From: Flavobacteriaceae bacterium
Lineage (GTDB): Bacteria > Bacteroidota > Bacteroidia > Flavobacteriales > Flavobacteriaceae
Length of the DNA: 64,000 bases
NCBI GenBank assembly: GCA_020435965.1
Contig: JAGQYS010000017.1
Location: 82,795 to 146,794 of the forward strand
Direction: 5' to 3'
The translations under genes were made by a program, and so were the position numbers. This document shows positions 25,537-34,299 of the stretch, piece after piece (the first letter of the stretch is position 1; each line of letters starts with the position of its first letter). The notes beneath the pieces were generated by a model that made no database searches, was not told where the DNA came from, and saw only the letters and a program-made list of their open reading frames with translations.

Positions 25537-27222
25537 ATGAGCAAAAAAAACAAAGGAAGAACAAGAGCACAGGAAAGCTCAAGCGCGATCGAACGCATGT
25601 ATATAACCATGCGGCATTTATTTAACAGAGGGTTTTATAAGCCAATGGGGATTTCTGGCGAAACCCTTAGAGAGGCGTTGTTGTTGTTAAGACCAGAAAT
25701 CTATGGATCCATCGCAGAGGAAAAAGCAGAACTTGACGGATTGCTTTATGTTATAGATAGATTGCCTCAGGGCATAGAAGAATGTCGATTTATAAATCTT
25801 ACCAGTGATGAAGGCTATGGAAACTCACATTTTGAAGTTATTATTCCGCCAAAGCGTCGACGAAATTGTTACAGAATAGATGAAGAGCAAATCAACATTG
25901 AAATTACTCGTGGTCGCTCAGAGATTTATGATATTCTTACACACTTAACCTTCCTGTTTATTGAGTCACATAAAATAAGCAAGCGCGTTTTAATAAACGA
26001 TAAAGGAGACACCACGAGAGATTGGGTAAAATTAGAAAAAGCTGTATTATCCAAAACAGAACTTACCTTCAAAGAACGCGAAATAGCAGTTACTCATACA
26101 GCCAATATTTTGGGACGAACATTTGAAGAACTTACCACGATGTATCCAAAGTTTGCAACAAAAAATCAACCGGAAAGGTTATTGCAAATTATCTATTGGT
26201 TAGGAAAGTTGGCAATAGATGAAACTATAAACAACAATAGAAGAACAGTAACATTTAGCCCAGTTTTAAGAGAGCGATTAGGACACCACATTCATGGCGA
26301 GATATGGTCAAATAATATTAAAGAAGAACTCAAAAAAAGAGATTTATTAGAACGACCAATACACATTATAAGTGCGAATCTTCATAGCGTGATGAATACG
26401 TTGCATGCGCCAAAAGCGTTAAAAGCATTTGCAGCAAAAAAAGATATATTTGAAGTTTATGAAGCTTTAAGCAATAAAGCTAATATTGCTTTAAGGGATA
26501 AAGTAACAAAATTAGCCGCCCAAGAAGGGATGATATTTATTCCAGACGCTTCAGGAACAAATATTGATGTCCAGATTTTTGACACCGCTAAAATTGACCT
26601 TAAAGCCTCAGACTTAAAAATTGCTAAAAATGGCAAAGATTCAGAAAATCCAGTTATTTTTGTTATGGATTATGCTTTTGGAGAGCAAGCTTATGAAACG
26701 ATAGACGAGTTTTTAAAACCTTTTGGGAATAAAGGCTCGAAAACACATTTAAATATCCAATCCATTTCAATAATGGGTAAGGCGGGAATTTTAGAAGGAG
26801 GCAAAGGAGATATCATGATACCATCGGCTCATATTTTTGAGGGTACAGCAGATAATTACCCTTTTGAAAATGAATTGAAAAAGAAACACTTAGAAGGTAA
26901 TGGTGTAAAAATTTATGAAGGCTCAATGGTAACTGTACTAGGAACCTCATTGCAGAATAAAGAAATATTGAAATTTTTCCATGATTCAACATGGAATGTA
27001 ATAGGCCTTGAAATGGAAGGCGCTCATTATCAAAAAGCAATTCAAGCAGCTTCAAAAGTAAGAAACAGCATAAACAAAGACGTAAAAGTTAGATACGCAT
27101 ATTATGCCAGTGACAATCCTTTAGAAACCGGAAGCACGTTAGCCTCAGGCGGATTAGGAACAAGCGGAGTAAGACCAACATATTTAATAACAAGAAAAAT
27201 TTTAGAACAGATACTAAATTAA
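25537..27222 (+). CDS. DUF6909-family protein with nucleoside-phosphorylase-like C-terminus
   Basis: A 561-residue cytosolic protein. It fits the flavobacterial DUF6909 family, of unknown function. The first about 330 residues are helical and basic (SAIERMYITMRHLFNRGFYK). The last about 200 residues read like a nucleoside phosphorylase/AMP nucleosidase: GKAGILEGGKGDIMIPSAH, then FEGTADNYPFENE, and WNVIGLEMEGAHYQKAI, where the EMEGA motif usually binds ribose. DNPLETGSTLASGG follows. The enzymatic reading is inference from motifs. It has its own promoter and ends 9 bases before the Wzz-like gene, so it may lead the polysaccharide operon. Confidence 0.7.
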   Translation: MSKKNKGRTRAQESSSAIERMYITMRHLFNRGFYKPMGISGETLREALLLLRPEIYGSIAEEKAELDGLLYVIDRLPQGIEECRFINLTSDEGYGNSHFEVIIPPKRRRNCYRIDEEQINIEITRGRSEIYDILTHLTFLFIESHKISKRVLINDKGDTTRDWVKLEKAVLSKTELTFKEREIAVTHTANILGRTFEELTTMYPKFATKNQPERLLQIIYWLGKLAIDETINNNRRTVTFSPVLRERLGHHIHGEIWSNNIKEELKKRDLLERPIHIISANLHSVMNTLHAPKALKAFAAKKDIFEVYEALSNKANIALRDKVTKLAAQEGMIFIPDASGTNIDVQIFDTAKIDLKASDLKIAKNGKDSENPVIFVMDYAFGEQAYETIDEFLKPFGNKGSKTHLNIQSISIMGKAGILEGGKGDIMIPSAHIFEGTADNYPFENELKKKHLEGNGVKIYEGSMVTVLGTSLQNKEILKFFHDSTWNVIGLEMEGAHYQKAIQAASKVRNSINKDVKVRYAYYASDNPLETGSTLASGGLGTSGVRPTYLITRKILEQILN

Positions 27223-27231
27223 ATTGTAAAA

Positions 27232-28308
27232 ATGAATAAAGAAATTAATACGCCACAAAACAATTCTGAGGAAGTAGATTTAGGACAATTATTTAAAATG
27301 ATAGGAAATTTGTTTGATAGGTTGTTTAGTTTTTTAGGCAACATATTCAATAAGCTCTTTTTAGCATTTGTATGGTGCGCTTTTTTTGTTAAAAAAAACA
27401 TAATAATACTCTTTATAGCTGCGGTATTGGGATTCGCTTATGGCTTTTTTGAAGAAAGGAAATCTGCTCCAGTTTTTGAATCTTCAGTACTTATTAGACA
27501 AAATTATAGCACAGGAGAAAACCTTTATAACACCATTAATTATTATAATGGGTTGTTATCTCAAAAAGATTATACTGCACTTGCTAATGAATTATCTATT
27601 GATACTTCCTATGTTAGCTCTATAATTAATTTTGAAGTTGAAGCGTTAATCAGCGAAAACCAAAGACTTATTGAATTTAATAAATATATCAAAAGATTAG
27701 ATTCTGCACTGGTTTCCACAATTGATTACAAAGACTATATGGAAAATGTTAAAGAGTATATTTATGAAATGCAACAATTGACAGTTAAGTCTAAAACCAA
27801 TGAAAATTTTGACAAAGTTTTTGATGCAATAGTAAAAAGCCTGAATTCAAATACATTCTTTAAAAGAGAGCAAGAAAAAGATATAAGACAATTAGAAAAC
27901 CGAAAGCTAGCCATAGAGAGAGCATTGGCTGAATCCGATTCTTTACAAAAAGTTTATAAAAAAGTGCTAGAAAAATCTTTGGAAACCCAAAAAGGTTCTC
28001 AAACTAGTATTACTATAGAGGGAAGTGATGATAAAAACAAAACAAAAGAATTTGATTTATATAAAAACGACATAGAATTAAGAAGAGAATTAGTAAACAT
28101 AGAAAGAGATAAAGAAAACAAACAATTTATTATAGAAATTTTATCTAACATTCCCAATAGAGGCTTTGTAGATACTTCTATCCAGTTTCTGGGAAAATCA
28201 TTTAGCCCAAAAGTGTTTTTCTCTGCTTTCTTTGCGTTTGTTGTTTTTACCGCCTTACTTATGTTAAGGTTTGTTAAATTTTTAGAAAAATATAAAAACA
28301 AAGTATAA
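27232..28308 (+). CDS. Wzz-like polysaccharide chain-length/co-polymerase protein
   Basis: A 358-residue inner-membrane protein. A cytosolic N-terminus (about 60 residues with an amphipathic stretch) precedes membrane helix 1 at about 64-80 (IIILFIAAVLGFAYGFF). A large periplasmic helical domain follows (about 85-320; coiled-coil region EQEKDIRQLENRKLAIERAL), then membrane helix 2 at about 324-345 (VFFSAFFAFVVFTALLMLRF). This hairpin layout is that of Wzz/PCP proteins that set polymer length. No Wzc-type tyrosine kinase domain is attached. First of the long plus-strand sugar cluster; rfbB starts 3 bases after its stop. Confidence 0.75.
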   Translation: MNKEINTPQNNSEEVDLGQLFKMIGNLFDRLFSFLGNIFNKLFLAFVWCAFFVKKNIIILFIAAVLGFAYGFFEERKSAPVFESSVLIRQNYSTGENLYNTINYYNGLLSQKDYTALANELSIDTSYVSSIINFEVEALISENQRLIEFNKYIKRLDSALVSTIDYKDYMENVKEYIYEMQQLTVKSKTNENFDKVFDAIVKSLNSNTFFKREQEKDIRQLENRKLAIERALAESDSLQKVYKKVLEKSLETQKGSQTSITIEGSDDKNKTKEFDLYKNDIELRRELVNIERDKENKQFIIEILSNIPNRGFVDTSIQFLGKSFSPKVFFSAFFAFVVFTALLMLRFVKFLEKYKNKV

Positions 28309-28311
28309 ATA

Positions 28312-29319
28312 ATGAATTTACTTATTACAGGAGGAGCTGGATTTATTGGTTCCAACTTTATCACCTATTATTTAGATAAATATCAAAACACTAAAATTGT
28401 AAATTTGGACAAGCTCACTTATGCAGGTGAGCTTTCTAATTTAGATAAAGTTTGTAATAACAAAAACTACACGTTCATTAAAGGAGATATCTGTAATAGA
28501 AGTCTTCTTGAAAAATTATTTAAAACCTATAATTTTCAAGGAGTAATCCATTTTGCAGCCGAATCGCATGTTGACAATTCTATTGAAAATCCCGCTGAGT
28601 TTATTAATACCAATATTTTAGGCACCTTCAATCTGTTGGATGTTGCAAAGTCCAATTGGATGGAACAAGCAAATCAACCTAAAAACCAATACAAAAAAAA
28701 TAGGTTTTTACACATATCTACAGATGAGGTTTATGGCAGTTTAGGTGATTCAGGATTATTTACCGAAAACACACCTTACGCACCAAATAGTCCTTACAGT
28801 GCATCAAAAGCATCATCAGATTTTTTAGTGAGAAGCTATTTCCATACTTACGGAATGAACGTTGTTACCACTAACTGTTCAAATAATTATGGCCCAAAGC
28901 AACATGACGAAAAGTTAATACCAACCATTATTAGAAAAGCTCTTTCTGGAGAGAAAATACCGATTTATGGCGATGGTAAAAATATCCGTGATTGGTTATA
29001 TGTAGACGATCATTGCAAAGGAATAGATTTGGCTTACCAAAAAGGAACCACAGGAGAAACGTATAACATTGGAGGAAATAACGAACGCAATAATTTATAT
29101 ATTGCAAACAAAATATGCGAAATTTTAGACGAAATAAAACCTAAAAACGAGTCTTACAAAAATCAAATTTCCTTTGTAAAAGATAGACTTGGGCACGATT
29201 TCAGATACGCTATTGACGCAACTAAAATAGAAAATGAACTAGGCTGGAAAGCAGCTGAAAATTTTGAATCAGGAATCAAAAAAACCGTAAATTGGTATCT
29301 TAAAAAATACAACTCTTAA
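28312..29319 (+). CDS. rfbB: dTDP-glucose 4,6-dehydratase
   Basis: Second step of dTDP-L-rhamnose synthesis. A 335-residue extended SDR: NAD-binding TGGAGFIGSNF at residues 5-15, the dehydratase signature STDEVYGSLGDSGLFTE (Asp and Glu acid/base residues), and the YSASK catalytic Tyr-Lys motif. The family C-terminal region carries KDRLGHDFRYAIDATKI. It is packed tightly between the Wzz-like gene and rfbA (zero gap). Confidence 0.96.
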   Translation: MNLLITGGAGFIGSNFITYYLDKYQNTKIVNLDKLTYAGELSNLDKVCNNKNYTFIKGDICNRSLLEKLFKTYNFQGVIHFAAESHVDNSIENPAEFINTNILGTFNLLDVAKSNWMEQANQPKNQYKKNRFLHISTDEVYGSLGDSGLFTENTPYAPNSPYSASKASSDFLVRSYFHTYGMNVVTTNCSNNYGPKQHDEKLIPTIIRKALSGEKIPIYGDGKNIRDWLYVDDHCKGIDLAYQKGTTGETYNIGGNNERNNLYIANKICEILDEIKPKNESYKNQISFVKDRLGHDFRYAIDATKIENELGWKAAENFESGIKKTVNWYLKKYNS

Positions 29320-30177
29320 ATGAAAGGAATTATTCTAGCTGGCGGCTCAGGCACAAGGTTATACCCACTCACAAAAGTTGTGAGTAAACAATTGATGCCT
29401 ATTTACGATAAGCCAATGATATACTATCCTTTAACCACATTAATGTCTGCTGGTATAAAAGAAATATTAATAATATCAACACCAAAAGACACAACAAAAT
29501 TCAAAGAGCTTTTAGGAGATGGGAACGAATATGGTTGTGTTTTTGAATATGCAGTGCAAGAAGAGCCAAAAGGTTTGGCTGAAGCATTTATAATTGGTGA
29601 GCAGTTTATTGGTCAAGAAAAAGTTGCACTGATTTTAGGAGATAATATTTTTTATGGTTCTGGGCTAGATCAAACCCTTAAAGCTACAAATGATCCTGAA
29701 GGAGGCGTAATTTTTGCTTATCATGTACAAGACCCAAAGCGTTATGGTGTTGTTGAGTTTGATAACAATAATAAAGTAATTTCAATTGAAGAAAAACCAA
29801 ATCAGCCAAAATCAAATTATGCCGTTCCAGGTATTTACTTTTATGATAACTCAGTAGTTGAAATTGCTAAAAACATTAAACCAAGCCAAAGAGGAGAACT
29901 TGAAATTACAGATGTAAACAAAGTATATCTAGATAAAGGAACTTTAAGCGTTCAAATTTTAGACAAAGGAACAGCCTGGTTAGATACTGGAACATTTAAT
30001 TCCCTAATGCAGGCCTCACAGTTTGTTCAGGTTATTGAGGAGCGACAAGGTCAAAAAATAGGATGCATCGAAGAAACAGCCTATAAAATGGGCTTCATCA
30101 GTAAAGCACAACTTCTAGAATTAGCAAAACCACTACTTAAAAGTGGCTATGGCGAATATCTTCAACAAATACAATAA
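29320..30177 (+). CDS. rfbA: Glucose-1-phosphate thymidylyltransferase
   Basis: Makes dTDP-glucose from dTTP and glucose 1-phosphate, the first step of the rhamnose pathway. A 285-residue nucleotidyltransferase with [20 protein letters not shown] at residues 7-26, the metal-binding [28 protein letters not shown] and the product-site AWLDTGTF. The start follows the rfbB stop directly. Confidence 0.97.
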   Translation: MKGIILAGGSGTRLYPLTKVVSKQLMPIYDKPMIYYPLTTLMSAGIKEILIISTPKDTTKFKELLGDGNEYGCVFEYAVQEEPKGLAEAFIIGEQFIGQEKVALILGDNIFYGSGLDQTLKATNDPEGGVIFAYHVQDPKRYGVVEFDNNNKVISIEEKPNQPKSNYAVPGIYFYDNSVVEIAKNIKPSQRGELEITDVNKVYLDKGTLSVQILDKGTAWLDTGTFNSLMQASQFVQVIEERQGQKIGCIEETAYKMGFISKAQLLELAKPLLKSGYGEYLQQIQ

Positions 30178-30178
30178 T

Positions 30179-30724
30179 ATGGAAGCCAAAGAAACTTACC
30201 TAAAAGGCTGTTTTGTTATTTCCCCAAAAGTATTTAATGATAAAAGGGGGTATTTTTTTGAAAGCTTTAATAAAGAAAAATTTGAATCGTTAGCAGGAAT
30301 TTCAATTGATTTTGTTCAAGACAATCAATCTCTATCCTCAAAAGGAGTGTTGAGAGGGCTGCATTTCCAAACAGGAGAATTTGAACAAGCTAAATTAGTG
30401 AGAACTGTAAAAGGAAGCATACTTGATGTATGTGTTGACCTTAGAAAAAACTCTAAAACTTTTGGGCAATATTTTTCTATAATTTTAGATGATAAAAACC
30501 ACCAACAATTATTCATTCCTCGAGGATTCGCTCATGGATTTCTTTCCCTAGAAAATAACACAATAATAAATTATAAATGTGATAACTACTATAATAAAAA
30601 TGCCGAAAAAGGCATTGTTTATAATGATAAAACTTTAAATATCGATTGGAATATTGATAATTCTAAGGTTATTTTATCTGATAAAGACAAAGAATTACCA
30701 GATTTTGACACATTTTTCTCATGA
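30179..30724 (+). CDS. rfbC: dTDP-4-dehydrorhamnose 3,5-epimerase
   Basis: Third enzyme of dTDP-L-rhamnose synthesis. The start is the ATG at 30179 (MEAKETYLKGCFVISPKVFN), one base past the rfbA stop. A longer frame from 30143 would overlap rfbA and add twelve residues outside the family. The 181-residue cupin has RGYFFESFNKEKF, the catalytic His in RGLHFQTG, the RTVKGSILDVCVDLR core and IPRGFAHGFLSLE. Its end overlaps the rfbD start by 4 bases. Confidence 0.96.
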   Translation: MEAKETYLKGCFVISPKVFNDKRGYFFESFNKEKFESLAGISIDFVQDNQSLSSKGVLRGLHFQTGEFEQAKLVRTVKGSILDVCVDLRKNSKTFGQYFSIILDDKNHQQLFIPRGFAHGFLSLENNTIINYKCDNYYNKNAEKGIVYNDKTLNIDWNIDNSKVILSDKDKELPDFDTFFS

Positions 30725-31581
30725 AAACAAAAATCTTAGTCACAGGAGCCAATGGACAACTAGCTAAGTGTATAAAAGATTTAGAACCAAATTTTTTAAA
30801 CTTCAATATAAGCTTTAAAAATTCCTCTGAATTAGATATTGCCAATCCAAACCAAGTTAGTGATGTTTTTAAAAGCAATAAGTTTGATTGGTGCATCAAT
30901 TGTGCAGCATATACAAACGTAGAAAAAGCTGAAACAGAGACGGAAAAAGCCTTTAAAATAAATCAATTAGGAATAAAAAACATTGCTTTAGCATGCGGTG
31001 ATTACAACACAAAATTAATTCACGTTTCAACGGACTTTGTGTTTGATGGAAAGTCACCCGAAGCCTATACAGAAAAAGATGAGCCCAACCCAATCAATGT
31101 TTATGGATTATCAAAACTAAAAGGAGAAAAAGAACTACAAAGCATTTTAAACGAGTACTTTATAATAAGAACATCTTGGCTTTATTCTGAATATGGAAGT
31201 AATTTCCTAAAAACAATGCTTAAACTTGCAGAGACAAAAAGAGAAATCAATGTGGTTTCAGACCAAATAGGAACTCCAACATATGCTAAGGATTTGGCTA
31301 ATATTATTCTAAACATTATAAAATCAGACATTAAGAAATACGGAATTTACAACTATAGCAATCAAGGTGAAACAAGTTGGTATGACTTTGCCTCAGAAAT
31401 TTTTAAAATATGTAAAGCCTCAATTAAAGTCAAACCTATAACAGCATCAAACTATCCAACACTTGCAAAAAGACCAAAATTTAGCGTTCTGGACAAAACC
31501 AAAATTAAAAACACATTCAATATTTCCATTCCACATTGGAAAGATAGTTTGGAAATAGCGATAAAAAATTTAAATGGATAA
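30721..31581 (+). CDS. rfbD: dTDP-4-dehydrorhamnose reductase
   Basis: Last step to dTDP-L-rhamnose. A 286-residue SDR with TGANGQLAK (about residues 8-16), CINCAAYTNVEKAE, STDFVFDG and the catalytic YGLSKLKGE. ATG overlaps the rfbC stop (ATGA), and its own end overlaps the cysQ start by 8 bases. The rhamnose genes therefore run into the sulfate-activation genes in one message. Confidence 0.95.
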   Translation: MKTKILVTGANGQLAKCIKDLEPNFLNFNISFKNSSELDIANPNQVSDVFKSNKFDWCINCAAYTNVEKAETETEKAFKINQLGIKNIALACGDYNTKLIHVSTDFVFDGKSPEAYTEKDEPNPINVYGLSKLKGEKELQSILNEYFIIRTSWLYSEYGSNFLKTMLKLAETKREINVVSDQIGTPTYAKDLANIILNIIKSDIKKYGIYNYSNQGETSWYDFASEIFKICKASIKVKPITASNYPTLAKRPKFSVLDKTKIKNTFNISIPHWKDSLEIAIKNLNG

Positions 31582-32371
31582 GTACTTACAAATAGCAATT
31601 GAGGCATCTTTAGAAGCAGGAAAAGCCATAATGGATGTATATAACACTGCATTTGAAGTTGAAATTAAAGATGACAAATCACCTTTAACCGAAGCAGACA
31701 AACGTGCAAACACCATTATTAATTCCTATTTGGAGAAAACGGAATTTCCAATTATAAGTGAAGAAAATAAGCAAACTGATTTCCAAAAAAGGAATCAATG
31801 GACAACTTGTTGGGTTGTAGATCCAGTTGATGGCACCAAAGAATTTATTAAGCGTAACGGAGAGTTTACAGTAAACATAGCCTTAGTAACCAATGGCGTT
31901 CCGCAACTTGGAGTTATTTATGTACCTGCAACTAAGATCTTATATTTTGCAGATGTAAATAAAAAACAAGCGTTCAAAGCAGAACTAGAAATGCACAACA
32001 TATCTATTAACACTGTTTTAAAAAATGCAAATTCATTGCAACCAAATAAAACAGACTCAAATTTAGTTCGTGTTGTAGGAAGTCGATCTCATATGAACAG
32101 TGATACTTTAGAGTTCATAAAATCTTTGAGAACTAAAGGGAAAAAAACCGAAATTGTCTCAAAAGGAAGCTCATTAAAATTTTGCTTAATTGCAGAAGGC
32201 TTAGCTGATGTTTACCCTAGGTTTGCCCCAACGATGGAATGGGATACAGCAGCAGGACAAGCAATTTGCAATGCAGTTGATATTGAAGTAATATCCCAAG
32301 AAACCAGCCAACCATTGTTATACAACAAAGAAAACCTTTTAAACCCTTGGTTTATAGTATCTATAAAATGA
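31574..32371 (+). CDS. cysQ: 3'(2'),5'-bisphosphate nucleotidase
   Basis: Removes the 3' phosphate from PAP, the by-product of PAPS use, and so relieves product inhibition of sulfotransferases and PAPS reductase. The 265-residue product belongs to the Li-sensitive inositol monophosphatase superfamily: metal site EEN (in ISEENKQTD), the signature VVDPVDGTKEFIKRNGEFTV, and the C-terminal PTMEWDTAAGQAICNA. It overlaps rfbD at the start and the DUF2061 gene at the end, at the head of a five-gene sulfate-activation block. Confidence 0.95.
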   Translation: MDKYLQIAIEASLEAGKAIMDVYNTAFEVEIKDDKSPLTEADKRANTIINSYLEKTEFPIISEENKQTDFQKRNQWTTCWVVDPVDGTKEFIKRNGEFTVNIALVTNGVPQLGVIYVPATKILYFADVNKKQAFKAELEMHNISINTVLKNANSLQPNKTDSNLVRVVGSRSHMNSDTLEFIKSLRTKGKKTEIVSKGSSLKFCLIAEGLADVYPRFAPTMEWDTAAGQAICNAVDIEVISQETSQPLLYNKENLLNPWFIVSIK

Positions 32372-32775
32372 AAGATAATTCACATAAGAGGCATGTAGCA
32401 AAAGCCATTACGTGGAGATTGGTTGGTACTATAGATACCATGATTTTATCTTGGATTATTTCAGGGAACCCTATATTTGGAGTAAAAATTGGAGTTATAG
32501 AAATGCTCACCAAAATGGTGCTTTATTATTTTCACGAACGATTTTGGTATAATACAACAGTAACCAATGCTAATAAAAGGCATATTTACAAAACAATAAC
32601 CTGGAGACTAGTAGGTACTTTAGACACAATAATAATAGGCTATTTAGTAACAGGTAATGCAATTATTGGGCTTAAGATTGGTTTTTTTGAAGTTGCTACT
32701 AAACTCATATTATATTATCTTCATGAAAAAATTTGGTACAAATCAAATTTTGGGATTGATAAAAGAAAACAATAA
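32368..32775 (+). CDS. Tandem DUF2061 membrane protein
   Basis: A 135-residue protein made of two copies of DUF2061 (about residues 5-60 and 70-125). Each begins KRH(V/I)xKxITWRLVGTxDT and ends (H/L)E(R/K)(F/I)WY. Each copy has one or two short membrane helices. DUF2061 genes are often found beside cysteine/sulfate genes, and here the gene sits between cysQ and cysC. A role in sulfate or PAPS handling is inferred. Start chosen at 32368, where ATGA overlaps the cysQ stop; a frame open to 32347 lacks the domain start. Confidence 0.85.
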   Translation: MKDNSHKRHVAKAITWRLVGTIDTMILSWIISGNPIFGVKIGVIEMLTKMVLYYFHERFWYNTTVTNANKRHIYKTITWRLVGTLDTIIIGYLVTGNAIIGLKIGFFEVATKLILYYLHEKIWYKSNFGIDKRKQ

Positions 32776-32777
32776 TA

Positions 32778-33383
32778 ATGGCACTCCACATTTCTGAACA
32801 TAATTTTAACATATCTGTTAAAGACAGGCAAAGACTTAATAAACACAACTCATTTGTTATATGGTTTACAGGTTTATCAGGATCAGGAAAATCTACTTTA
32901 GCCAATACTCTTGAACAAGAACTATATAAATCAGGAATTCGCACCTACTGTCTTGATGGAGACAACCTAAGAACCGGAATAAACAAAGATTTAACATTTG
33001 AGCCTGAAGACCGTGTTGAAAACATACGTAGAGTGGCTGAAATAGCTAAAATTTTAATAGATTCAGGAATAGTAGTTTTGGCGACATTTATTTCGCCTTA
33101 TAAATCCAATAGGGATGCAATTAAGGAGATTGTTGGAAAAGAAAAATACATCGAAATATTTGTGAACACAAGCATAGAGGAGTGTAAAAATAGAGATCCA
33201 AAAGGATTGTATAAAAAAGCACAAATTGGAGAAATTAAAAACATGACTGGAATATCTGCACCTTATGAGATACCTAATTCACCAAACCTTGAAATAAAAA
33301 CGGAAACCGAGTCTGTTTCGCATTCAACAAAACGTATTTTAGAATATATTAGCCCTAAATTGCAAACGTATAATAATGAGTAA
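32778..33383 (+). CDS. cysC: Adenylylsulfate (APS) kinase
   Basis: Phosphorylates APS to PAPS, the universal sulfuryl donor. A 201-residue P-loop kinase: Walker A GLSGSGKST at residues 32-40, the APS-binding DGDNLRTGINKDLTF, then ISPYKSNRDAIKE and the lid region DPKGLYKKAQIGEIKNMTGI. It is separate from cysN here, not fused as in some NodQ proteins. Its end overlaps the cysD start by 8 bases. Confidence 0.96.
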   Translation: MALHISEHNFNISVKDRQRLNKHNSFVIWFTGLSGSGKSTLANTLEQELYKSGIRTYCLDGDNLRTGINKDLTFEPEDRVENIRRVAEIAKILIDSGIVVLATFISPYKSNRDAIKEIVGKEKYIEIFVNTSIEECKNRDPKGLYKKAQIGEIKNMTGISAPYEIPNSPNLEIKTETESVSHSTKRILEYISPKLQTYNNE

Positions 33384-34281
33384 ATACTATTTAAATTATC
33401 TAGATGAATTAGAAAGCGAATCCATTTTCATTTTAAGAGAAGTGTATGCGCAATTTCAAAATCCGGTCATATTATTTTCTGGAGGAAAAGATTCAATTCT
33501 AGTAACACATTTAGCAAAAAAAGCATTTTACCCATGCAAAATACCATTCCCTTTACTTCATATAGATAGTGGCCATAATTTTCCTGAAACCATCCAATTT
33601 AGGGATAATTTAACAAGAGAGCTAGGTTTAAATCTAATTATTGGCTCTGTTCAAAAATCAATAGATGACGGAAGAGTTTCAGAAGAAAAAGGAAAAAATG
33701 CAACACGCAATGCGCTTCAAACAACAACTCTTTTAGATACCATTGAAGAGAATGAAATAGATTGCGCTATTGGAGGAGGACGACGTGATGAAGAGAAAGC
33801 AAGAGCCAAAGAACGGTTTTTTTCCCATCGCGATGAGTTTGGACAATGGGATCCAAAGAATCAAAGACCCGAACTTTGGAATATATTAAATGGGAGACAC
33901 TTTTCCGGAGAACATTTTAGGGCTTTCCCAATTAGTAATTGGACTGAAACAGACGTTTGGAATTATATAGAAAGAGAGAAAATTGAAATCCCATCACTGT
34001 ATTATGCTCATGAAAGAGAAGTTATATGGAGGCAAAACTCATGGATTCCAAACTCTAAGCACTTGATACTTCAAGAGCATGAAAAAATAGTTACCAAAAA
34101 AGTGCGTTTCAGAACCTTAGGAGACATAACGATTACTGGAGGTATAGAATCCAATGCAGATACACTTGAAAAAATAACCCTAGAGGTTGCGGCGATGCGT
34201 CAAACAGAAAGAGGCAATAGAAGTGATGATAAGCGTTCCGAATCGGCCATGGAAGACAGAAAAAGAGAAGGCTATTTTTAA
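33376..34281 (+). CDS. cysD: Sulfate adenylyltransferase subunit 2
   Basis: ATP-binding subunit of ATP sulfurylase, which makes APS from sulfate. A 301-residue protein with the PP-loop SGGKDSILVTHLAKKAF (about residues 35-51), HIDSGHNFPETI, GGGRRDEEKARAKERFFSHR and the C-terminal ERGNRSDDKRSESAMEDRKR. Works with the CysN GTPase encoded 18 bases downstream. Confidence 0.97.
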   Translation: MSKYYLNYLDELESESIFILREVYAQFQNPVILFSGGKDSILVTHLAKKAFYPCKIPFPLLHIDSGHNFPETIQFRDNLTRELGLNLIIGSVQKSIDDGRVSEEKGKNATRNALQTTTLLDTIEENEIDCAIGGGRRDEEKARAKERFFSHRDEFGQWDPKNQRPELWNILNGRHFSGEHFRAFPISNWTETDVWNYIEREKIEIPSLYYAHEREVIWRQNSWIPNSKHLILQEHEKIVTKKVRFRTLGDITITGGIESNADTLEKITLEVAAMRQTERGNRSDDKRSESAMEDRKREGYF

Positions 34282-34299
34282 TTTTTTTTAGACAATAAA

